A DNA stretch of 13,955 bases from an uncultured Desulfovibrionaceae bacterium (GTDB lineage: Bacteria; Desulfobacterota; Desulfovibrionia; Desulfovibrionales; Desulfovibrionaceae), in contig CAMQUX010000018.1 of the NCBI GenBank assembly GCA_947037905.1, positions 1 to 13,955 of the forward strand, read 5' to 3'. Positions 1-6,692 of this stretch are shown piece after piece (within the stretch, counting starts at the first letter, position 1; every line of letters starts with the position of its first letter). Made by a program: the position numbers and the translations under genes. The notes below the pieces were generated by a model that saw only the letters and a program-made list of their open reading frames with translations, was not told the origin of the DNA and searched no databases.

Positions 1-803
1 TTCATGATTATGATGGAGCAGTCCACCTTCATGCTCATAAACATCAGTTGCATAGCCTGCAATATGTCCAGAATTTAATGCGTCAAGAATAGCTCTTGTG
101 TCAGCAGTAGCTCCACGACTGGTATTTACAATGAACACGCCTTGTTTTGTTTTTGCGAGATTTTCTTTGTTGAAAATATGCTGAGAAGTTTCGTTTAAAT
201 CAGTATGAATAGAAATAACATCACTTTCAGCTAAAAGAGTATCGAGCGATACATATTTTGCAATTTTTTTCACTTCATCATGCTGAATATTGTCTGTTAC
301 CATGATTTCTTTTGGTTTAAAGCCAGAGAAGCATTCCATAGTGCGCAGGCCAATTCTTCCTCCACCAATAATACCAATACGTTGATTGCGGACTTCTTTT
401 GAGAGCAGTCCGCCAAGTGAGAAGTTTTGTTTTTGCATTCTAGTAAGCATAGTAAAAGAGAAATAGTAGAGAGTATAGCAAATTCACCAGCAGAATTTGG
501 GGAATAGGCAGGCACGTTGGCGATACGAATACCTAGTTCTTGAGCTGTTTGTTTATCAATATTATCATATCCAGCTGTGCGGGTAGACATATAAGTAATA
601 CCGAATCCAGAAAGAATTTTTAACGTGCTTGCAGTAACTTCGCAACTACCGATAAAAATAACGGTCTCGTGTCCTTTTGCTAAATGTGCAGTTTTCTCAG
701 ATAGATAATCATGACAGATAGTAATATCCATATTAAAATGTTTTTCAAATTTTTTAAAGGCCTCTAATTCATCAGCACGAACGGCGTAAGCTATTACTTT
801 CAT
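1..803 (-). pseudogene. D-lactate dehydrogenase-like 2-hydroxyacid dehydrogenase, frameshifted and cut by window edge
   Basis: NAD-dependent D-isomer-specific 2-hydroxyacid dehydrogenase, most like D-lactate dehydrogenase or VanH, which interconvert 2-oxoacids and D-2-hydroxyacids in the cytoplasm. The ATG at 803 is preceded by AAGGA. The first ~115 codons give the family's N-terminal part, with TAGYDNID and VPAYSPNS followed by an EFAI helix. Near 453-463 the frame is lost; the other frame resumes with TRMQKQNFSLGGLL, the nucleotide-binding motif IGIIGGGRIG, the substrate-binding arginine segment NTSRGA and the active-site segment DVYEHEGG, and stays open to base 1. Against E. coli LdhA about four residues are missing at the joint, so a deletion of about 13 nt fits (the phase requires loss of 3n+1 bases). 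The C-terminus with the catalytic histidine lies outside the window. It is a broken gene unless the indel is a sequencing error; family assignment is firm, exact substrate is not. Confidence 0.85.
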
Positions 804-836
804 GTTTTTTCCTTTTTTAAATGTATAAGATGTATA

Positions 837-879
837 AAACAAAAGCACAAAACCTATAAAGAGTTTTGTGCTTTTGTTT
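837..879 (-). terminator. Perfect 17-bp inverted repeat, likely terminator or leader hairpin
   Basis: Bases 837-853 and 863-879 are exact reverse complements around a 9-base loop, and both flanks are T-rich when read outward, so a bidirectional intrinsic terminator is plausible. The stem has few G-C pairs. It sits only 33 bp before the start codon of the dehydrogenase, which leaves no room for a full promoter after it on the minus strand. It may therefore be in the leader of that gene (attenuator) or overlap its promoter as an operator. Confidence 0.5.
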
Positions 880-906
880 TATTACGTAATATTTCTTAAT
901 ATTAAA

Positions 907-985
907 TTACAATAGGTACAAGACTCCTTTCAAAACGAGAGGAACACCAATAGTAAGAATAATAAAAAGAATTAATAATGAACAT
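907..985 (-). pseudogene. Possible remnant of a small one-helix membrane protein
   Basis: Read on the minus strand, the last ~24 codons before the TAA at 907-909 encode an almost wholly hydrophobic peptide, including LLILFIILTIG then VPLVLKGVLYLL, long enough for one membrane helix. An ATG at 985-983 with AAGGA eight bases upstream lies one base out of register with it; removing a single T directly after the ATG would join them into a 25-residue protein. The longer reading frame upstream is only the translation of the heptamer repeat. I do not recognise a family. It may be a broken small gene, or chance in AT-rich DNA. Confidence 0.2.
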
Positions 986-1054
986 AGTATATTTCCTTGA
1001 TTGTATAAAATAACAAAATAAAAAATACTCGTCAATGATTTTTTAACATAATAA

Positions 1055-1138
1055 AATGAACAAAGAACAATGAACAAAGAACAATGAACAATGAACAATG
1101 AACAAAGAACAATGAACAATGAACAATGAACAATGAAG
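1055..1138. repeat. Heptanucleotide tandem repeat, 12 copies
   Basis: Twelve consecutive 7-bp units follow each other with no interruption: AATGAAC or its one-base variant AAAGAAC, and the last copy ends in G. The variant copies are units 2, 4 and 8. The period of 7 is not a multiple of 3 and no gene runs through it, so it is intergenic, downstream of the fdh terminator. Confidence 0.95.
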
Positions 1139-1176
1139 AAGAAATCAAAGAAAGAATAGAGAAGAATAAGGAAAAA

Positions 1177-1220
1177 GAATAAAATAAAAACCCAGCAGAA
1201 TAAGAATACTCTGCTGGGTT
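1177..1220 (-). terminator. Rho-independent terminator of the fdh operon
   Basis: On the minus strand an 11-bp perfect stem (1220-1210 with 1199-1189, AACCCAGCAGA) with a 10-base loop is followed by a T-rich run (TTTTTATTTTATT). It lies 60 bp beyond the stop codon of the cytochrome gene, which fits the end of the fdhA-fdhB-cytochrome transcript. Confidence 0.9.
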
Positions 1221-1280
1221 CTTAAAACTAAAACAAGTGTAAAACGTATATATTATATTAAGTTAATATATTATATTAAG

Positions 1281-1709
1281 TTAATAAATACCATCAGTGT
1301 GACACGCAGAGCGTGTACAACCAACCATTTGTTGGTCATCGCCAAAGTTTTCAACATGGCAAGAAACACATGTTGGGTAACGAAGACCTTTTTCGTGCAT
1401 AATTCTAAAGTACCATTTATAGCCACTTTCTTTTTCTATATTAAAATCAGTATGGCAAGTTGCACAACTTTGTGGTTCTTTACCAGAGTCTTCCTCCCAT
1501 TTATGGTGACAGCTTTGACAGTCGTAACCAGTATGAGAAGAGTGATTAAACGTAACAGCTAAATCTCTTTTGCTATTACCTTCAATAAAGTTAATTTGTA
1601 TATCATCAGGTCCTTCAAGTTCTTTTTGAGCAAAACTTGCAGTTATTGGCAAGGTAAGCACAAAAAACAGAACTAATGCTAAGCAGGGGTAAACAATTTT
1701 TTTATTCAT
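1281..1709 (-). CDS. fdhC: Tetraheme cytochrome c3-type subunit of formate dehydrogenase
   Basis: Periplasmic multiheme cytochrome that should accept electrons from the FdhAB catalytic dimer and pass them into the periplasmic cytochrome pool. The 142-residue product has a Sec signal peptide (residues 1-27, ending TASFA). Four covalent heme sites are visible: CQSCH at 64-68, CATCH at 82-86, CVSCH at 114-118 and a CX4CH site, CTRSACH, at 131-137. Extra histidines (NHSSH near 55-59, the second H of CHH, and H105) are candidates for distal ligands, as in bis-histidine cytochrome c3. ATG at 1709 was chosen because GAGAG lies 8 bases upstream and the signal peptide begins there; a TTG at 1724 is in frame but adds nothing. 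It is the last gene of the operon, 54 bp after fdhB. Membership in the Desulfovibrio FdhABC3 type is by context; the heme count is read directly. Confidence 0.92.
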   Translation of the reverse strand: MNKKIVYPCLALVLFFVLTLPITASFAQKELEGPDDIQINFIEGNSKRDLAVTFNHSSHTGYDCQSCHHKWEEDSGKEPQSCATCHTDFNIEKESGYKWYFRIMHEKGLRYPTCVSCHVENFGDDQQMVGCTRSACHTDGIY

Positions 1710-1763
1710 AATATATTCTCTCAAAGATTCGTATTGCTAGTAGTTTGCTTATAAATTATTTGT

Positions 1764-2423
1764 TTATAGTCCAGCTGTATCAGCACTTAAGTACTCATAA
1801 TAATCAGCAGGGTCGCCAATACCAAGAAATAGCACACGCACATCATCAGGATCTGCTATAAAAGCATCTTTATGTTTTTTGCGTACTTCAGCAAGTCGTT
1901 CGTAGGCAATCGCAAGCATTTCTTCTCTATCGCCAAATTGCATAACACCCATGGCACAACTTGTTACACAAGCTGGTTTCATACCATTTTGAACACGGTC
2001 TATGCACATATTACATTTAGACCAAACGCCAGTTTTTTCATCACGTCTTGGTACATTGTACGGACACATTTCCCATGGCTCAAGATCAATAGTTGCTGTT
2101 TTATCTGTATAAAGAACAGCCCCAGTCTTAGCATCATGTTCTACTGAATTTGGTACATACATATTCATTATAAGTTTACAAGATGGCTCAACACAGTGTC
2201 TGCACTGCTCTGGCATAAAATTCCAACGAATTTTACCATCTTTGTTTACTTCGTTAAAGCGTACAAGCTTAAAAGTTACAGGTGTTAAAGAAGGAGGATT
2301 TTGATGTGAACCCCAGTTTTTAGTCTTTACAGCAGGTAGATTTTTCCACTGTTTACAAGAAACTTGACAGCCTCTACATGCAGTACATTTAGTCATATCG
2401 ATAAAAAATGTTTTTCCTTGCAT
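1764..2423 (-). CDS. fdhB: Formate dehydrogenase beta subunit, iron-sulfur electron transfer protein
   Basis: Small subunit that carries electrons from the molybdenum/tungsten catalytic subunit to the cytochrome. It is 219 residues, close to the D. gigas type beta subunit. Twelve cysteines are arranged for three [4Fe-4S] clusters: C13, C16, C19, C23 (CTACRGCQVSC); C74, C77, C82 (CRHCVEPSC); C120 (before PYNVPR); C137, C140 (CNMC); C152, C156 (ACVTSC). It has no signal peptide of its own, so it is presumably carried across the membrane with the Tat-exported alpha subunit. ATG at 2423 overlaps the alpha stop codon by one base (TAATG) with GGAG upstream, so translation is probably coupled. The N-terminal extension available upstream is alpha-subunit sequence in another frame. 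Confidence 0.95.
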   Translation of the reverse strand: MQGKTFFIDMTKCTACRGCQVSCKQWKNLPAVKTKNWGSHQNPPSLTPVTFKLVRFNEVNKDGKIRWNFMPEQCRHCVEPSCKLIMNMYVPNSVEHDAKTGAVLYTDKTATIDLEPWEMCPYNVPRRDEKTGVWSKCNMCIDRVQNGMKPACVTSCAMGVMQFGDREEMLAIAYERLAEVRKKHKDAFIADPDDVRVLFLGIGDPADYYEYLSADTAGL

Positions 2424-5400
2424 TATATTTCTCCCTCTTGCCATTTACGAGCGTTCAACATAAAAGCTTTGTATTCTGGAATACCAGTATTAGGATCGCC
2501 AATACCTGCTGTTAATATGTTCGCACTATCACCACCGTCGTCAGGTGTTAGCCAGCCATAATGCCAAGGTAGACCAATCATATGATATTCATTACCGTCT
2601 ATCTTAAAGTCTTTAATACGCTCTGTTACCATAGCAACAGCCCAAACTTTTCCACGAAGAGATTCAAGCGTAACTTTTTCACCATTTTTAACGCCAATCT
2701 TTTCAGCAAGAGCAGGACTAATCTCTGCAAACATTTGCGGTTCTAGTTCTACGAGCCAAGGTTCCCAACGTGTCATAGAACCTGTTTGCCAGTGTTCTGT
2801 AACTCGGTAGGTTGTTCCTATATAAGGGAAACGAGGATCTGCAACAGCTTTTTCTTCATCTTGGAAGTGAAAAGCTAGAGGGCTACTGAGCTGATTAGAA
2901 AACGGATGTTTTTTTAGAGGCGTTTCTAAAGGCTCATAGTATTCAGGAAGTGGTCCATCGGCAAGACCTGGTCCATATAATTGCCCAACACCATGCGTGC
3001 GCATAATAAATGGATTAATTGTTCCAGGAGCACTACCACCATCAGGTACATCACCAGCCCAACTGTCGCCAGTCCAGCTAATAACTGCTTTTTTAGGATT
3101 ATACGGAACACCATCTAAATTTACTGATGCTCTGTTATAAAGAATACGACGGTTTACTGGCCAGCACCATGTCCATTTAGGATACAAGCCAATATTTGCC
3201 TGTTCTGGAGTTTGTGTTAAATCACGACTCATGGATTGGTTTCCGCTATCGGTATACATATTACAATAGAGCCAGTTACCTGAACAAGTAGACCCGTCAT
3301 CTTGCAACAGTGCAAAACTTGGAACTTGATGTCCTTTATAGTACTGTTTTCCATTAATAACAGTATCTTTCATAAACCAACCATTTAAAAGACGTGCTGT
3401 TTTTCTTGGATCAAAATGTCCATCTGTTACCATATTATCAAAACTAAGTTCTGTTATTGGTTTAGCGTGCACTCCGCCTTCTTCTTCGTAGAGTTTAGCC
3501 ACTTCTTCCCAAAGTTCATGGAAATAATGCCCGTCAGTAAGTAGTCCATTTAAAGGTTCAGGACCAGCATAACGCCACTGTATCCAGCGACCTGAGTTGG
3601 CAATAGTTCCTTCTTTTTCAATGGCAGATGCACAAGGGATAAAGAAGGTTTCTGTTTTAATTTTAGAAGGATCCATTCCAGGTCCTTTCCAGAAATCACT
3701 TGTTTCACACTGGAAGATATTAACATTCACCATCCAGTCAAGTTCTGTAAGCGCTTTACGCACTTTATGCGTATCTGCACCAGAGCAAGCTGGGTTCATG
3801 CCCCAAATGAGCGCGCCTTCAAATTTACCATCATACATTCTATCCCAAAGTGGAAGCCATGAGTATTCGCTCGCTTTATACGAATCAATACGAGGAAGCA
3901 TTTGATATCCTTCTTCTGGTGTCAGATTAGAATACATAGCTTTTAAAAGGCTTGCAGAATATTTAGGATAATTTTTCCACCAGTTAGCACTTTTAGGATC
4001 GTTACTAACAGGAGTATTTACTTTATTATGTTGTTCAAGAGTATCTTGTCCTGCAAGAGGAGTTTTTAAGTATCCTGGAAGGATATGGAAAAGTAGCGCT
4101 TGGTCAGTAGAGCCTTGCACGTTACACTCTCCACGAAGTGCGTTAACACCGCCACCAGCAACACCCATATTACCAAGTAGTAACTGTACCATAGCCATGG
4201 CACGGATATTTTGTACACCAACAGAATGTTGTGTCCAGCCCATAGCGTACATGATAGTTCCAGCTTTTTTAGCAGTACCAGTTGCACTGTAAATGCTATA
4301 GAGTTTTGTGAGCTCTTGAGTAGAAAGACCAGATGCAGAACTTACATTTTTGAGTGTGTATCTACTATAATGTTTTTTTAGTATTTGAAATACACAGTTC
4401 GGGTTAGTAAGTGATGTATCTTGTTTAGGCACACCATCTGAGGTAGTTTGAAACTGCCATGATGATTTATCGTAATTATCTTTTTCTTCATTTAGTCCGC
4501 TAAAAAGCCCGTCGTTAAATTTAAAATCCTTAGAAACGAGATAGCTTGCGTTGGTATAATTTATGACATAATCATTAAAATATTTTTTATTTTCAATGAT
4601 ATACTTCATTAGTCCGCCAAGAATCGCAATATCTGACCCTGGTCGAAGTGCTGCGTGGAAATCTGCCTTAGCAGAAGTACGAGTAAAACGAGGGTCAATA
4701 TGTATAACAGTAGCACCTTTTTCTTGTGCTTTAAGAACCCATTTAAAGGAAATAGGATGGTTTTCAGCAGGGTTACTGCCCATTATAAGAACACAGTCAC
4801 TGTTTTTAATATCAATCCAGTGATTTGTCATCGCGCCACGTCCGAACGACTCTGCCAGAGCCGGTACAGTTGCGCTGTGTCAGATGCGCGCTTGGTGTTC
4901 AATATACACCAAGCCAAGGCTGCGCATAAAAGACTGCATAGCCCAACATTCTTCATTATCAAGAGCGGCTGAACCAAGGGAGGTTATGCCCATAGTTCTG
5001 TTAACAGTTTGCCCTTTATCATTTTTTTCTTGGAAAGTTTTATCACGAGAATCTTTGATAAGACGAGCCATACGTTTTTTACAAAAATCCCAGCTTTTCA
5101 CTTCCCATTTATCGCTAAAAGGTGCGCGGTATAAAAGCTCAGATGGGCGATCAGGGTTTTCTGTTAGTTGGAAGGAACTAGCGCCTTTAGCACAAAGACC
5201 TCCGCGGTTAATAGGGTGATCAGGATCTCCCTCAACATTAACAGCACGCTTTGTAGTTTTATCAGTTGCTACAATAAGCCCACACCCGACTGAGCAAAAA
5301 GCACAGACAGAGGTGGTTTCTTTCGTATTTTTTAGTTTAAATGTTTTTGCTTCTTTAGTTAGCTTTTCTTTTAAAGGAGAGCAGCCAAGACCAAAGAACA

Positions 5401-5452
5401 CACTGCTTGCTGTTGTTACAGCAGAAACTTGGAGAAAGGTTCTTCTTTTCAT
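2423..5452 (-). CDS. fdhA: Formate dehydrogenase alpha subunit, selenocysteine-containing, Tat-exported
   Basis: Catalytic subunit of periplasmic formate dehydrogenase (molybdo/tungsto-bis-pyranopterin family), oxidising formate to CO2. Two open stretches (5452-4883 and 4879-2426) are one gene interrupted by an in-frame TGA at 4882-4880. This stands at the metal-ligand position, in RIUHS, and is read as selenocysteine 191. Total length is 1009 residues, matching Desulfovibrio homologues. The N-terminus has a twin-arginine signal (KRRTFLQ), then the [4Fe-4S] ligands C50, C53, C57 and C87 with conserved K89. Downstream are MGSNPAENHPISF of the family and the C-terminal cofactor-binding barrel (about the last 150 residues). 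RBS GGTGA lies 6 bases before the ATG. Gene order fdhA-fdhB-cytochrome with one-base overlap shows an operon. No selAB, selC or fdhD/fdhE maturation genes are in the window. Confidence 0.96.
4847..4882 (-). promoter_or_regulatory. Selenocysteine UGA codon and bacterial SECIS-like hairpin
   Basis: Sixteen bases after the UGA (4882-4880) the mRNA can form a 7-bp stem, CGGCUCU with AGAGUCG (one G-U pair), closed over a GGC loop at 4856-4854. An apical hairpin with G in its loop a short distance after the UGA fits the bacterial SECIS element recognised by SelB. The exact fold is inferred by eye. Confidence 0.7.
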
Positions 5453-5532
5453 AGTATATCACCATAATATTTAGTTAATAGGTTATTTCGTGAAAAAAGT
5501 ATTCACTCAAATATTTATCTAATAGTCCAAAT

Positions 5533-5561
5533 ACTATAACTCAGATTTAACAGTAGGTAAA
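5533..5561 (-). promoter_or_regulatory. Candidate sigma-70 promoter for fdhABC
   Basis: On the minus strand TTTACC (5561-5556) and TATAGT (5538-5533) are 17 bp apart, giving a start near 5526 and a leader of about 74 nt before fdhA. A second perfect -35 hexamer TTGACA lies in the palindrome just upstream (5588-5583), but its -10 partner is poor. Confidence 0.45.
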
Positions 5562-5580
5562 GTATGAAAATGAAATTTAC

Positions 5581-5598
5581 TATGTCAATATTGACATA
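5581..5598. promoter_or_regulatory. Perfect 18-bp palindrome, candidate operator
   Basis: TATGTCAATATTGACATA is an exact palindrome midway between the divergent fdhA and CYTH genes. Its centre is about 63 bp upstream of the predicted fdh transcription start, a place often used by dimeric activators. It does not match the FNR/CRP-type consensus, so the cognate regulator is unknown. Confidence 0.6.
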
Positions 5599-5685
5599 AA
5601 CTAAAATGAGTGTGTGCGTGAAATTCTGTTAATTATTTCCAAAGAAAGAAAAAATAATAAGATATATTTTTTTACATGAGAAACA

Positions 5686-5732
5686 TTTACAATTTTTTTT
5701 TGCTCTGTTACGCTAAAAAAAACATTCAAGGA
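5686..5732 (+). promoter_or_regulatory. Weak candidate promoter and RBS for the CYTH-clpS-clpA operon
   Basis: TTTACA at 5686-5691 and TACGCT at 5709-5714 are 17 bp apart; the -35 is good, the -10 poor. A clear AAGGA at 5728-5732 precedes the ATG at 5738 by five bases. Confidence 0.3.
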
Positions 5733-5737
5733 AAAAT

Positions 5738-6373
5738 ATGTATTTAGAGCAAGAAATGAAATTTCAAGTGCGAGACCTAAAAGTTATGCACACTCTCTTA
5801 AAAGAGAAAGCAAAAATGCTAGAAGAGCCATTTTTTGAAGAAAATACGCTCTACGATACTATAGAAAAAGATTTACTAAGACAGAGAAAAATAATCCGTT
5901 TACGAAAATATAATAACAAACGAATCTTGACGCTTAAGGGAACGCCTCTTATATTAAATAATATAAAAATATGCGAAGAGAATGAAGTTGAGCTGATGTT
6001 CGGTTCAGATTACGTAAAAATCTTAGAAAAACTAGGCTATTTTAAGCTTAGTAGCTATGAAAAAGTTCGCTGGTTATGGAAAAAAGATGATGTGCTTATC
6101 TGTTTTGATTTTCTTCCTTTCGGATGTTTTATAGAATTTGAAGGGAGCATAGAGGGCATATTATCTGTAATAAAAGATTATAACTTTTTAGCAGAAAATG
6201 CATTAAGCGAAAATTACCACTCGTTAAATGCAAATTTCAGGGAAAAAAATAATTTACCAGCAGATAGAAGTTTTATTTTTTCAAAGCCATGTCGGGAAAT
6301 GCTAAGAGCAAACCCAAAGGCTGTTTTTTTAGAAGAAAAATATTATACAATGCAAGAGATGTTTTTAGGGTAA
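5738..6373 (+). CDS. CYTH-domain protein, triphosphate-binding (triphosphatase or class IV adenylyl cyclase family)
   Basis: CYTH (triphosphate tunnel) family protein of 211 residues. Members hydrolyse inorganic or thiamine triphosphate, or make cAMP, using a barrel lined with charged residues and divalent metal. The signature E-x-E-x-K is at 4-8 (EQEMK). Further tunnel residues seen are R54 and R56 (RLRKY), K67 (LTLKG), E83 and E85 (ENEVEL), K109 and R111 (YEKVRW), D124, and E133 and E135 in FIEFEG, so the active site looks complete. Residues ~150-211 form a C-terminal extension rich in charged and aromatic residues. It is the first gene of a run with clpS (20-bp gap) and clpA. Substrate cannot be chosen from sequence: inorganic triphosphatase, thiamine triphosphatase and CyaB-type cyclase all remain possible. 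Confidence 0.85.
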   Translation: MYLEQEMKFQVRDLKVMHTLLKEKAKMLEEPFFEENTLYDTIEKDLLRQRKIIRLRKYNNKRILTLKGTPLILNNIKICEENEVELMFGSDYVKILEKLGYFKLSSYEKVRWLWKKDDVLICFDFLPFGCFIEFEGSIEGILSVIKDYNFLAENALSENYHSLNANFREKNNLPADRSFIFSKPCREMLRANPKAVFLEEKYYTMQEMFLG

Positions 6374-6393
6374 ATTGTAAAAAGAGGTGTATA

Positions 6394-6690
6394 GTGACAT
6401 TAGCGGATCCAAAAGCAAAAGAAAAAGTAAAATTAAAAGCCCCTAAGCTTTATAAAGTGCTCCTTTATAATGATGATTATACATCAATGGATTTTGTAGT
6501 GGCGGTAATTGAAAAGGTTTTTTACAAAACCGAAGAAGAAGCAACACAAATAATGTTATCCGTACATGAAAAAGGGCGAGGTATTTGTGGAGAATATACA
6601 GCAGAGGTTGCAGAAACCAAAGTGCATATTGTTCATGAATTTTCTCAAAATGCAGGTTATCCATTATTATGTACAATGGAAGAGGTGTAA
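6394..6690 (+). CDS. clpS: ClpS, adaptor of the ClpAP protease
   Basis: N-recognin adaptor that binds proteins with N-degron residues and hands them to ClpA, in the cytoplasm. The 98-residue product shows the family core: YKVLLYNDDYTSMDFV at about 24-39, HEKGRGICGEYTAEVAE in the second half, and the end motif GYPLLCTMEE. The conserved N-D-D and the H-E-K-G-R-G segment belong to the ClpA- and ligand-binding faces. The GTG start at 6394 was chosen because GAGG lies six bases upstream and gives the usual length; the in-frame upstream extension to 6289 overlaps the CYTH gene and has no family similarity. clpA begins 2 bp after its stop codon. Confidence 0.94.
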   Translation: MTLADPKAKEKVKLKAPKLYKVLLYNDDYTSMDFVVAVIEKVFYKTEEEATQIMLSVHEKGRGICGEYTAEVAETKVHIVHEFSQNAGYPLLCTMEEV

Positions 6691-6692
6691 CT

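Larger units (their letters stand above)
804..1280. other. Intergenic region without an intact gene
   Basis: This 477-bp stretch between the lactate dehydrogenase-like gene and the cytochrome gene holds a perfect hairpin (837-879), a small hydrophobic reading frame without a proper start (907-985), a heptanucleotide tandem repeat (1055-1138) and the fdh operon terminator (1189-1220). Nothing resembling a tRNA or rRNA is visible. Confidence 0.7.

Noticed and set aside
907..1119. A 70-codon minus-strand open frame starting in the heptamer repeat
   Set aside because: Its first third is only the translation of the tandem repeat and no ribosome binding site supports that start; only the hydrophobic end is kept as a low-confidence remnant.
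1055..1138. Possible CRISPR array
   Set aside because: The units are contiguous 7-mers without spacers; it is a simple tandem repeat, and no cas genes are present.
5490..5506. GTGAA...TTCAC inverted repeat in the fdhA leader, resembling a CRP-type site
   Set aside because: Arms of 5 bp with spacing wrong for CRP/FNR sites, and located downstream of the predicted start; chance is likely.
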